64,000 nucleotides of DNA. Source: Rickettsiales bacterium (GTDB lineage Bacteria > Pseudomonadota > Alphaproteobacteria > Rickettsiales > Midichloriaceae). Within the stretch, counting starts at the first letter, position 1. Each line of letters starts with the position of its first letter. Shown here in pieces: positions 30,511 through 38,945 of this stretch. Position numbers and translations under genes: made by a program. The stretch lies in assembly GCA_023263785.1 (NCBI GenBank), contig JALQUO010000001.1:248001-312000 (forward strand), read 5' to 3'. The notes beneath the pieces are model-generated. The model was not told the DNA's origin. It made no database searches and worked only from the letters and a program-made list of their open reading frames with translations.

Positions 30511-31563
30511 ATGCCCAAGAGAGTATTGCATGTAATGCTTAATTCAGAAAAAGGTGGAATAGAAGAATGCTTCAGACACTACAACATAGCCTTATCAGAT
30601 TTTTGTGAGGTTATCTCAGTTGTAAGGGGTCGTCTTCCGAATAAGGAGTTTTTAACTGATAAATCCAAAGAACTAATTGCTCTTAATGAAAATTTTGGCT
30701 TTCTAAGTGTTATGCTACACATTAGAAGTATCATAAAAAAACATAAAATAGATCTTATAATTGCTCATGGTTCAAGGGCTGTTGATGCAGTGCAATTTGG
30801 AGCAATGTGTTTAAACATAAAAAGGATCAGTGTGAGACATGCATTTTTTAGCTCCAAACTATCAGCATTCAAGTGGAGATTCCAGAGCGACGTACAAATA
30901 ACTGTTAACAAAAGCATAGCATCAGATATAGGTGGGAAAAAAACAAATGTTGTTTATAACATCGTTGGCTGCGATACTCCAAACAATATCAATATAATAG
31001 AAAAACTTACTGATCTAAATAGACCTATCAGGATAGGGTTTTTAGGTAGAATTGTTAGATACAAAGGACCGCAGTTCTTAGTGAAAGCATTTGGACTTCT
31101 AACACATAAATATAAAAATAAAATTGAACTCATCATCGGAGGTGATGGGAAATACTTAAATGTTCTGAAGAAACTCGTATTTTTTCACGGATTAAATGAT
31201 CATGTAAAATTCTGTGGATACGTCGAAGACAAACAAAGGTTTTTTGAAGATATGGATATCTTGTGTGTACCCTCTCTAAAAGAAGCCTTCGGACTTGTTT
31301 TGATTGAAAGCATGGCACATGGTGTACCGGTCATAGCATCAGATATACCAGGAATAAATGAAGTGATATCTCATAATGAAAATGGTATTTTATTCAATCC
31401 AGGAGATCACCATAAACTTGCAGATAAGTTGGAGGAGTTAATTGTAGATGATGAGAAGAGGCTTCGAATCATCCAAAGAGGCCTTAGAGATGTTAAGGAA
31501 TTTTATAACATCAACAGACTTAGAGGTGATCTTCAGAGAATTATTGACAATATATCTTATTGA
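30511..31563 (+). CDS. Family 4-type glycosyltransferase
   Basis: This GT-B fold glycosyltransferase has 350 residues. The donor-binding half shows IRIGFLGRIVRYKGPQFLV, then GDGKYLNVL, then the EX7E signature EAFGLVLIESMAHG with VIASDIPGINEVI. The N-terminal half starts with a Gly-Gly loop (SEKGGIEECFRHYN). Such enzymes build lipopolysaccharide or other surface glycans; the acceptor cannot be predicted. It stands alone, overlapping convergent rlmB by 23 bases. kdsD and lptC nearby support an LPS-related role, but only loosely. Confidence 0.88.
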   Translation: MPKRVLHVMLNSEKGGIEECFRHYNIALSDFCEVISVVRGRLPNKEFLTDKSKELIALNENFGFLSVMLHIRSIIKKHKIDLIIAHGSRAVDAVQFGAMCLNIKRISVRHAFFSSKLSAFKWRFQSDVQITVNKSIASDIGGKKTNVVYNIVGCDTPNNINIIEKLTDLNRPIRIGFLGRIVRYKGPQFLVKAFGLLTHKYKNKIELIIGGDGKYLNVLKKLVFFHGLNDHVKFCGYVEDKQRFFEDMDILCVPSLKEAFGLVLIESMAHGVPVIASDIPGINEVISHNENGILFNPGDHHKLADKLEELIVDDEKRLRIIQRGLRDVKEFYNINRLRGDLQRIIDNISY

Positions 31564-32284
31564 TTTCATATAAAAATATTGCAGTTGCACTAGCGGCATT
31601 TAAGCTGTCGACCCCTCTAGCAGCATTCAAAGGGATTGTTACAAGAAAATCACAGTGCTTCTCAGTCATTTTCCGCATACCTTTCTCTTCGTTTCCTACA
31701 ATTATTGCAATCTTCTCATTTTTCGAGAACTTCTGAGCTATGTTTTGTAGAGTATCTTTTGCATCACATGACATACCAATTACCCAAAAACCATTTTTCT
31801 TTAGAAGATCGATTGTTTGTGAGGGGTTAACAACTTTTATGAATGGAATGTGTTCAAATGCTCCACAGGCTGCCTTGATTATATGAGAGTTTTCGTCAGG
31901 GCTGTTGTGTTCAGTTGATATGATTGCATCTGCATCAAATAGAGCGGCTGATCTTATTATAGCTCCGATGTTTTGACTATCTTGTAATTCATCAAGTAAT
32001 ACTAAAAATTTAGAATCATCAAGGATCTCATTTATCATTGGCTGTCTAAGTCTTGGTGTAAATACAACAACATCTTGATGTAGTGCATTTTTATATCCGT
32101 TTTTCTGCAGAATATTTTCAATAGCCTTACTATCTACCAAGGAGATTTTATCTTGTGGTGCATTATTTTCTTGTAAGAACTTCAGTGAGTTTTGTGTGCA
32201 GAGGATTTTTTCTATCCTTCTATTTTGATTCTTAATGATATTTATGGAGCTATGCTTTCCATATACAAGGTGTTTCTTTTCCAC
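31541..32284 (-). CDS. rlmB: 23S rRNA 2'-O-ribose methyltransferase RlmB (SpoU family)
   Basis: RlmB methylates G2251 of 23S rRNA. The N-terminal substrate-binding domain starts LVYGKHSSINI. The SPOUT knot motifs are ELQDSQNIGAIIRSA, IVGNEEKGM and IPLNAARGVDSLNAASATAI. Length 247 residues. TrmH homologues of similar size exist, but the small N-terminal domain supports RlmB. It begins two bases after lptC ends, so it is the last gene of a kdsD-lptC-rlmB unit. Confidence 0.9.
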   Translation of the reverse strand: MEKKHLVYGKHSSINIIKNQNRRIEKILCTQNSLKFLQENNAPQDKISLVDSKAIENILQKNGYKNALHQDVVVFTPRLRQPMINEILDDSKFLVLLDELQDSQNIGAIIRSAALFDADAIISTEHNSPDENSHIIKAACGAFEHIPFIKVVNPSQTIDLLKKNGFWVIGMSCDAKDTLQNIAQKFSKNEKIAIIVGNEEKGMRKMTEKHCDFLVTIPLNAARGVDSLNAASATAIFLYEINKIYCQ

Positions 32285-32286
32285 AG

Positions 32287-32817
32287 CTACTTCTGCTTTA
32301 TTGTTAAATTTTTTAGTCTTATTGACATGGAATTCATATCATATTCTCCTGATTTTGCTACAAAAGAAAACTTATCATTTTCCATTGAAAGGTTAGATTT
32401 GAAATTTATTATTCTTTTTCCTGTATTGAATTCAATGTCTTTACTGGTTATTTTTACATCTCTGTTGATTCCTCTGAAAGCCGTGAGCTCAACTTCTCTT
32501 GTGATCCTTAAGATTTTGTCCTGCATATTGAATTCACCAGCAGATGTTTTTATCCTTAAGACACTCTTATCATTAATGTCAGAGATGGTTCCTTCAACTC
32601 CACTTATCAAGATGATTTTATCCTTATGTTCACCTGACTTTGCAAATAGCTCAACTTTCTTTCCATCAACTATGTTACTGTAAAGATGAGCGTTTTCAAT
32701 CATCACCTCAGCCTTATTCATACTGCCAGATTTCTCTTTTTCTTCCCTTTTATTGAAAAGGAGTAACAAAAAAATAGGCACTACTATGGTTGAGTATCTT
32801 ATTATGAATCTCAACAC
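32287..32817 (-). CDS. lptC: LPS export protein LptC
   Basis: LptC is a bitopic inner-membrane protein that passes LPS from the LptBFG pump to LptA. One N-terminal membrane helix (FIIRYSTIVVPIFLLLLF) precedes a beta-jellyroll-like domain with NAHLYSNIVDGKKVELFAKSGE and repeated strands. Its 176 residues fit the family. It overlaps kdsD by seven bases, matching the classical kdsD-kdsC-lptC-lptA-lptB order with kdsC missing. lptA and lptB are not adjacent. Confidence 0.85.
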   Translation of the reverse strand: MLRFIIRYSTIVVPIFLLLLFNKREEKEKSGSMNKAEVMIENAHLYSNIVDGKKVELFAKSGEHKDKIILISGVEGTISDINDKSVLRIKTSAGEFNMQDKILRITREVELTAFRGINRDVKITSKDIEFNTGKRIINFKSNLSMENDKFSFVAKSGEYDMNSMSIRLKNLTIKQK

Positions 32818-33737
32818 AATGCCTTAAGGATTTCGTTGGATAAGACTCCTGCAGGCATTTTTCCATCTAAAACTATAAGGTATTTAGATTGTTCTATGCT
32901 ACACATGACTTCAGAAATCTTTAGATTGCCAGAGATTATCTTGTAGTCATTCGAAATAAAATCCTGTGTTTTACTATTCTCATTGATATTCTGATCTACC
33001 ATTTCAGATGCAACTATAATGCCAAGGAGTTCATTTTGTTCGTTAACAACAATTGAAAAGCCAAGTTTTTTATTTGACGTCACTAGCAATGCATCAAGTA
33101 ATGGCGTTGTGTATTGAACAATTGGGAGGTCTTTCACCATAACATCTTTTACCTTCATTCCTTTGAGTCCAATAGAGCCTCCAGGATGATACAAGAGATA
33201 CTGCTCATGTGAGATTTGCCTTCTTTCTTTTAAAGCAATTGTTAATACATCTCCAAATACTAACATCATTATACTTGATGTTGTCGGTATATCTAATTCT
33301 GAAGCTTCTGGTGAATTTGGAAGAAAAATACCAATATCACTGTTTTGAATTAAAAATGATGATGATCCTCTTGAGATACCAACTGTACAAATTTTAAATT
33401 CCTTACAATAATTTATGATTTGCTTTAACTCACTCCCTTCTCCTGAGTTTGATAATATCATCACAATGTCATGGTTAGAAATTACCCCTAAGTCACCATG
33501 AAGTGCTTCACTTGCATGTAGAAAAGTTGCAGGAACTCCTATTGAGCAAAGAGAGGCAGTAATTTTTTTTGCAATATATCCGCTTTTGCCAATACCACTC
33601 ACAACAACCTTCCCATGTAGAAAAAATATCTTTTCTACCAACTCCTCAAATTTTTCGAAATCAAAATTTTGTTTTAAGTCCTCTAGGCCTTTTATCTCTC
33701 TATTAAGGACTTCCTCAACTGTTGTCTTCAATTTCAT
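32811..33737 (-). CDS. kdsD: Arabinose-5-phosphate isomerase KdsD
   Basis: KdsD converts ribulose-5-phosphate to arabinose-5-phosphate, the first step to Kdo of the LPS inner core. The SIS domain has VVSGIGKSGYIAKKI, FLHASEALHGDLG and ILSNSGEGSELK; two CBS domains follow (from about residue 205). Length 308 residues. Its leader is a series of A-rich AAAAATC-type heptads rather than a Shine-Dalgarno sequence. It leads the operon with lptC and rlmB. Confidence 0.94.
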   Translation of the reverse strand: MKLKTTVEEVLNREIKGLEDLKQNFDFEKFEELVEKIFFLHGKVVVSGIGKSGYIAKKITASLCSIGVPATFLHASEALHGDLGVISNHDIVMILSNSGEGSELKQIINYCKEFKICTVGISRGSSSFLIQNSDIGIFLPNSPEASELDIPTTSSIMMLVFGDVLTIALKERRQISHEQYLLYHPGGSIGLKGMKVKDVMVKDLPIVQYTTPLLDALLVTSNKKLGFSIVVNEQNELLGIIVASEMVDQNINENSKTQDFISNDYKIISGNLKISEVMCSIEQSKYLIVLDGKMPAGVLSNEILKALC

Positions 33738-33850
33738 TTTTTTGATTTTTGATTTTTAAATTTTGATTTTTAATTGAATTTTATCATATGGGGTTGATAT
33801 ATCAAATAGAGACAATTTATTGTATAATTGTGAAAAAAGATTTTTGTACA

Positions 33851-34585
33851 ATGGATCCTTTAAAGCAATTCACCATAAAACCTTTGGTAAAGTTCAGTTT
33901 GTTTGGAATTGACTTATCTTTCTCGAATTCAGCAATGTTCATGATGCTTGCACTACTTGGTACGGTTACACTTGGAATTTTATACAGAAGAAAAGATAGT
34001 GAGTGTGATGGTGTCAGAAAAATAAATAAAATCCATGCAGCAAGTGAAATACTTTATGAAATGATTGTAAGTACTATTTCAGGGACATGTGGTGAGAAAG
34101 GTTTAAAGTACATACCAGAGGTATTTTCAGTATTTGTATTCATAATCCTATGTAATACCTTGGGAATGATACCTGGTGCCTTTACTCCAACTAGTCAGAT
34201 TGTTGCGACCTTCGGAATAGCTGCATTTCTTTTCATTCTGATAAATATCATAGGATTTGCAAGACATGGACTTCATTACTTTGCAATCCTTTTGCCTAAG
34301 GGAACTCCTATGTTTCTAGCGCCACTCATGATAATCATAGAATTATTTACTTATCTCTCGAGGCCCTTTAGTCTTGCCCTTCGTCTCTCGGCAAACATAA
34401 CAGCTGGTCATATAGTTTTGAAGGTCTTCGCATCATTTGTTATCCTCTCAGGTGTAGTTGGAATATTTCCTTTTATGATGCTTATAATTCTGACTGGTTT
34501 TGAGATCTTTGTAGCAATACTCCAAGCATATATTTTTACAATATTAGCTTGTGTATACTTAAATGATGCTCTTAATTTGCACTAA
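33851..34585 (+). CDS. atpB: ATP synthase F0 subunit a
   Basis: Subunit a forms the proton half-channels of F0. The essential Arg is in LALRLSANITAGH. About six hydrophobic helices and the PGAFTPTSQI loop fit the family. The ATG at 33851 gives 244 residues; an upstream in-frame extension is not conserved. The c-ring and b-subunit genes that normally follow are absent: hemH converges from the other strand with a 14-base overlap. So atpB stands alone here. Confidence 0.95.
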   Translation: MDPLKQFTIKPLVKFSLFGIDLSFSNSAMFMMLALLGTVTLGILYRRKDSECDGVRKINKIHAASEILYEMIVSTISGTCGEKGLKYIPEVFSVFVFIILCNTLGMIPGAFTPTSQIVATFGIAAFLFILINIIGFARHGLHYFAILLPKGTPMFLAPLMIIIELFTYLSRPFSLALRLSANITAGHIVLKVFASFVILSGVVGIFPFMMLIILTGFEIFVAILQAYIFTILACVYLNDALNLH

Positions 34586-35660
34586 GATTTATTCTTTGGC
34601 AACACATTGCTGCATCGCAACCTGTCTGTATTTTTACATTTTCATAAGGTTTTAAATCAGATTCCTGAACTATATCTGGATAGAATTTCTCGAGGGACTT
34701 TACAACTAATGCGCCAAGGGTTTTTATAAATAGATGATGAGTTCGAAGAGTTGAAACTCTATGAAAATCTATGTTGTTGTCTCTTGCAAGGTCTGCATAA
34801 TCCATATCAAGCTCAACGAGTGTCTCAGAATGCTCTGATGTGAAGCTGATTGGCACAACCACTGCTACCTCATCTCTTTTTCCTGCAGCAAGCAACTCGC
34901 TTTGGATATCTGGCTCAAGCCACTTCATCCTACCAACTTTGCTTTGATAACAAATCGTGTATTTAATGTTATCCATTCTTTCTAGATGTAGCTTCTCAGC
35001 AATTGCCCTTACTGACTCTTCGATTTGCATCTTATAAGGATCTCCCATGTCTGATATGTGCTGCGGAATGCTGTGTGCAGAGAACAAAATTCTGATTGTC
35101 TTGGAAGTTGTTATCTTAGAGAGTGTCTGGCTTATTAGATCTACATATGAGTCTATGAATCCAGGTGTTTTGTAGTAGCAGCAGACCATTGTTGTCGGTG
35201 GCATGTCCTTTGCCTTCTTAAACCATTCCCTCAATGACGATAAGGTTGTTGTGGTTGAGAAATGAGGATACATAGGCATCAACACAACATTATCATATTG
35301 TCCTTTAACTACTTTTCTAACAACCTCCTCTGTCATAGGATGCCAATATCTCATAAGAGGAATCACATCATATTGGATCTCTCCTTCCATTGAACAATTC
35401 TTATTCAGAAAATCTTTCAATTCATTTGATTGTTTTTGGGTCTCAGGCAGTATTGTAGATTTTCCACCCATTTTCTCATATATACCTTTTGACTTACTAG
35501 ATCTGAAAAATGATATAGTCTTTGCAAGAAAGTATCTAAAAGGCTGAGGAAGGGTTATAATATGTGGATCATTGAAGAGATTGAATAAAAATGGTTTTAC
35601 TGTATCTAGACTATCAGGGCCGCCAAGGTTATAAATTACTACCGCTACTTTTTTTACCAT
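34572..35660 (-). CDS. hemH: Ferrochelatase
   Basis: HemH inserts Fe2+ into protoporphyrin IX, the last step of haem synthesis. Motifs: YNLGGPDSLDTVKPFL, the catalytic His in FSAHSIP, CYQSKVGRMKWLEP, and PISFTSEHSETLVELD. The C-terminus carries Cys residues (TGCDAAMCCQ), as in ferrochelatases that hold a [2Fe-2S] cluster, although whether it binds one is not visible. The ATG at 35660 fits related proteins better than the one at 35678. It diverges from tadA with only 44 bases between starts. Confidence 0.94.
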   Translation of the reverse strand: MVKKVAVVIYNLGGPDSLDTVKPFLFNLFNDPHIITLPQPFRYFLAKTISFFRSSKSKGIYEKMGGKSTILPETQKQSNELKDFLNKNCSMEGEIQYDVIPLMRYWHPMTEEVVRKVVKGQYDNVVLMPMYPHFSTTTTLSSLREWFKKAKDMPPTTMVCCYYKTPGFIDSYVDLISQTLSKITTSKTIRILFSAHSIPQHISDMGDPYKMQIEESVRAIAEKLHLERMDNIKYTICYQSKVGRMKWLEPDIQSELLAAGKRDEVAVVVPISFTSEHSETLVELDMDYADLARDNNIDFHRVSTLRTHHLFIKTLGALVVKSLEKFYPDIVQESDLKPYENVKIQTGCDAAMCCQRINLSAN

Positions 35661-35704
35661 ATGAATTTTTTTGATCATGATTACAATATCTCACATAAAT
35701 TAAG

Positions 35705-36163
35705 ATGTTCAAGTGTTTTATGAAATTTGCTCTTGCGGAAGCAATGAAAGCAAGAGATCTGGATGAAGTGCCAGTCGGATGTGTGATAGTAAGAAATGGA
35801 AGGATAATTGCAAGTACACATAATCTCATGAGAATAAATAATAACAGAACAGATCATGCTGAAATGATTGCCATAAGAGAAGCATCCAAGGTCATTGGTA
35901 ATGGATTCCTTGATGAATGTGACTTATATGTAACACTTGAGCCGTGTGCTATGTGTGCTGCAGCTATTTCAATTGCAAGAATAAAAAGGTTATACTGCGG
36001 TGCTCTAGATAAGAAATCTGGAGGAGTCTATCATAATTCAAAGCTCTTCTATGGCAATAAAGGATTAAGTTGGATTCCTGAACATTACAATGGATTTCTC
36101 GCGGATGAATCAGAGTTTTTATTAAAAGATTTTTTTAAGAAAAAAAGATGTGATGGTGCCTAG
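35705..36163 (+). CDS. tadA: tRNA-specific adenosine deaminase TadA
   Basis: TadA deaminates A34 to inosine in tRNA-Arg(ACG). The zinc site is HAE in RTDHAEMIAIREA and PCAMC in TLEPCAMCAAAI. The length of 152 residues is typical. An ATG at 35720 is an alternative start. Its last codons and stop lie within the antisense of the tRNA-Phe 3' end, so the two convergent genes overlap by ten bases. Confidence 0.95.
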   Translation: MFKCFMKFALAEAMKARDLDEVPVGCVIVRNGRIIASTHNLMRINNNRTDHAEMIAIREASKVIGNGFLDECDLYVTLEPCAMCAAAISIARIKRLYCGALDKKSGGVYHNSKLFYGNKGLSWIPEHYNGFLADESEFLLKDFFKKKRCDGA

Positions 36164-36229
36164 AGGCGGAATCGAACCGCCGACACAAGGATTTTCAGTC
36201 CTTTGCTCTACCTACTGAGCTATCTAGGC
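36154..36229 (-). tRNA. tRNA-Phe (GAA)
   Basis: The minus strand folds into a complete cloverleaf: acceptor GCCTAGA/TCTAGGC perfectly paired, D-arm GCTCAGTAGGTAGAGC, anticodon loop with GAA, T-arm with GGTTCGATTCC, discriminator A and an encoded CCA end. Its 3' end overlaps the tadA stop codon. Confidence 0.97.
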
Positions 36230-36325
36230 TAAACCACGAGTCAAATGTACACTAGATCTAAAGAAATTGCAAACAGTTATTCCAGATGTTAATTTAGATT
36301 TCTAAAAGATCTATCATCAAAATAA

Positions 36326-37114
36326 ATGCAGAAAAAAAACTTCAGAATTGTCAGCTGGAATGTCAACTCAATCAATGCGAGACTTGAGAACATAATAAGG
36401 TTCATTCAGGAATTTAGTCCAGATGTATTACTCCTCCAGGAAATCAAGAGTGAAGCATATAAGGTTCAAAAAGAAGTCTTTGAAGATCTTGGATACAACG
36501 TAGCACTGAGTGGACAGAAGAGCTACAATGGAGTCGCAATCCTCAGTAAATATAGAATGGAAGAAATCACAATAAAAGTCTTCTGTGGGGCTGAGAACGA
36601 TGCAAGATATATAGAGAGTTTAATTGACTTTGACGGAAAGTATTTGAGAGTTGCATCAGTTTATGTCCCAAATGGACAAGCAATAACCTCTGAGAAATTT
36701 TTGAATAAACTATCGTTCATTGATGACTTACATCAATATCTTAAGTCTATGAAGAGTGATGAGGTGTTTTTGATTGGTGGAGATTTTAATGTCGCACCAA
36801 CAGATATAGATCTCTATGATCCAATAAAGTTCAGGAACTCTCTGGGATTCAGCGAAAAAGAAAGGAATCTTATACAGGGTATTATGAAAGATGGTTTTAA
36901 TGACACATTACGGCATATATATCCTGGGAAGCAAATCTTCAGTTGGTGGGACTACAGAGATAAGTATTCTTTCAAAGGTAACAGAGGGTGGAGAATCGAC
37001 TATATCCTATCGTCAAACTGTGAGGTTATAACTGATGCTGGGGTTGTAGAAATAACTAGAGAGTGGGAAAGGCCTTCAGATCATGCCCCAGTCTTTTGTG
37101 ATGTATCCTTATGA
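36326..37114 (+). CDS. xthA: Exodeoxyribonuclease III
   Basis: XthA is an AP endonuclease and 3'-5' exonuclease of base-excision repair. Motifs: VSWNVNSINARL, LLLQEIKS (metal Glu), SYNGVAILSK, VPNGQ, GGDFNVAPTDIDLYDP, WWDYRDK, WRIDYIL and SDHAPV. Length 262 residues. The 3' end overlaps convergent ispF by 34 bases. Confidence 0.95.
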   Translation: MQKKNFRIVSWNVNSINARLENIIRFIQEFSPDVLLLQEIKSEAYKVQKEVFEDLGYNVALSGQKSYNGVAILSKYRMEEITIKVFCGAENDARYIESLIDFDGKYLRVASVYVPNGQAITSEKFLNKLSFIDDLHQYLKSMKSDEVFLIGGDFNVAPTDIDLYDPIKFRNSLGFSEKERNLIQGIMKDGFNDTLRHIYPGKQIFSWWDYRDKYSFKGNRGWRIDYILSSNCEVITDAGVVEITREWERPSDHAPVFCDVSL

Positions 37115-37584
37115 ACTAACACAATGGCCTGAGCTGCTATTCCTTCTTCCCTTCCAAGCGCTCCGAGGCCTTCAGTTGTGACTGCTTTGATATTTATCTG
37201 GTCTATTTGTAAATCCAGGATCCTCGCTATGTTTTGACGCATCTGTAAAGCATATGGCATTATCTTTGGAGCTTGACAGATAATTGTCATGTCTATGTTT
37301 TGCACACTGTAGCCTCTCTGCAGTAAAAGCTTATGAGCATGTCTTACAAACTCTTCTGAGCTCACATCTTTCCATTTTGGATCTGTCGGTGGGAAATGGA
37401 CTCCTATGCTTCCCTCAGCCACAGACCCAAGGATTGCATCAGTTAGTGCATGCAATGCAACATCTCCATCTGAGTGTGCTAGCAGGTTGTACTTATGAGG
37501 AATTTTTATCCCACAGATTATTACATAGTCACCTTCTTTGAGATCAAATGCATGGACATCATATCCCATCCCAACTCTATACAT
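37081..37584 (-). CDS. ispF: 2-C-methyl-D-erythritol 2,4-cyclodiphosphate synthase
   Basis: IspF closes the cyclodiphosphate in the MEP isoprenoid pathway. Zinc ligands are in GMGYDVHAF and the AHSDGDVALHAL stretch; the C-terminal signature is KAVTTEGLGALGREEGIAAQA. Its 167 residues are the monofunctional form; many Alphaproteobacteria have an IspDF fusion instead. It shares a boundary base with the upstream thioredoxin-like gene. Confidence 0.96.
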   Translation of the reverse strand: MYRVGMGYDVHAFDLKEGDYVIICGIKIPHKYNLLAHSDGDVALHALTDAILGSVAEGSIGVHFPPTDPKWKDVSSEEFVRHAHKLLLQRGYSVQNIDMTIICQAPKIMPYALQMRQNIARILDLQIDQINIKAVTTEGLGALGREEGIAAQAIVLVHKDTSQKTGA

Positions 37585-38228
37585 TAGCCTATGCTCTTTG
37601 TGATTATGCCTGCAAATCTAGGGATTTCTCCTTCAGACATTTGTCCGGCAAATGCATATATTATTTGCCCTCCCTTCATTGCTATTGAATAAGGTAATAC
37701 CTCTATGTTCATTTCTTTTATGATATCTTCTGGCAAAGTCACAACACAACTCGATATGCCTGCATTTTTTATTTTTTCATAGAGATCCTTATTGTTTTCA
37801 CTAGGATAAGTCATCATCTTTTGAACAAACTCTTTAGTGTTTTCAGCTCCTAAAAATTCTTCACTTATGATGTTTATAATTTCTATTCTGTCTACTTTAG
37901 AAGATTTTTTACTATGATCTTTTATGTTGTTATAGATCTCCAAAGGGAGATTTCTCCATTCGTTTAACTCACTTTTGCAGTAGTAACATTTTGGAGATGA
38001 GAAATGCATAATTTGAATTCTTTCATCATCAGATGTTATTTTGAATTCCTCAGGTGCACCACATTTATATCCTTGATCTGACATGAATGAGTTGGTGATG
38101 TTCTTCACATCGACCTCAAAAATGTTGACCTTTCTTACATAGTGACGGATGTGTTTGAAATAAACTGGTGATAATATTAATGATATAAAAAAGAAAAGCG
38201 CTATTAATCTGAAGGTTTTTTGGAACAT
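37584..38228 (-). CDS. Membrane-anchored thioredoxin-like protein (CYYC)
   Basis: One N-terminal hydrophobic segment (FRLIALFFFISLILSPVYF) would anchor this 214-residue protein with its main part in the periplasm. The central stretch IMHFSSPKCYYCKSELNEW has a CxxC redox motif on a thioredoxin-type strand, and the C-terminal LPYSIAMKGGQIIYAFAG fits the cis-Pro and last strands of the fold. I know no exact family. A role in disulfide exchange or cytochrome maturation is an inference. It directly precedes ispF with no gap. Confidence 0.7.
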   Translation of the reverse strand: MFQKTFRLIALFFFISLILSPVYFKHIRHYVRKVNIFEVDVKNITNSFMSDQGYKCGAPEEFKITSDDERIQIMHFSSPKCYYCKSELNEWRNLPLEIYNNIKDHSKKSSKVDRIEIINIISEEFLGAENTKEFVQKMMTYPSENNKDLYEKIKNAGISSCVVTLPEDIIKEMNIEVLPYSIAMKGGQIIYAFAGQMSEGEIPRFAGIITKSIG

Positions 38229-38294
38229 AAAGTTGTTTCAAATGTTTATTTTTGATATATAACGCAATAAAATAAAAATTAAAAGTTTATTGTT

Positions 38295-38885
38295 TTGACA
38301 GCAGATATAAAAAAAAGACATATTTCTAATGAAGAGGCAGAGGAAGCAGTAAAAACACTGCTACAATGGATGGGAGAGGATATAGAGAGGGAGGGACTAG
38401 TTGAAACACCTAAAAGAGTAATAAAAAGTTTTGCAGAGAAATTTGCAGGATATAAAATCGATCCGAAAGTCTTGTTATCAAAAAAATTTTCTGAAACATC
38501 AGGTTACCAAGGACTTGTGATGCTCTCAGACATAACAGTTGAATCACATTGTGAACACCATATGTCTCCAATCATTGGAAGAGCACATGTTGCTTATTTG
38601 CCTTGTGATAAGGTTGTTGGAATCAGCAAAATTGCACGACTAGTTGAGGTATTCTCAAATAGATTGCAGCTACAGGAGAGAATGACAGCTCAGATAGCGA
38701 ATGCAATAGATGAAAATTTGAAACCTCAAGGTGTGGCTGTCTTGATTGAAGCGAAACACCACTGCATATGCCATAGGGGAGTGAACCATAGAGACACCAT
38801 GATGATCACTTCTTCTTTCTTAGGAGATTTTAAAGATAATGAGAAATTAATGAATCAATTTTTGTTGCAGATTAAGAAACTCTAG
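38295..38885 (+). CDS. folE: GTP cyclohydrolase I
   Basis: FolE opens the pteridine pathway by converting GTP to dihydroneopterin triphosphate. Zinc ligands are in ITVESHCEHHMSPI and HHCICHRGV; GISKIARLVEVFSNRLQLQERMT is the family signature. It is 196 residues long. The only reasonable start is the TTG at 38295; no ATG lies before the conserved region. folB, folKP and a pteridine-reductase-like SDR occur elsewhere in the window. Confidence 0.95.
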   Translation: MTADIKKRHISNEEAEEAVKTLLQWMGEDIEREGLVETPKRVIKSFAEKFAGYKIDPKVLLSKKFSETSGYQGLVMLSDITVESHCEHHMSPIIGRAHVAYLPCDKVVGISKIARLVEVFSNRLQLQERMTAQIANAIDENLKPQGVAVLIEAKHHCICHRGVNHRDTMMITSSFLGDFKDNEKLMNQFLLQIKKL

Positions 38886-38945
38886 CTCGCAATATCAAGG
38901 ATTGTAGTGTAAAATGAGGAAAAAGACCACTAGAATCAAAAAACT

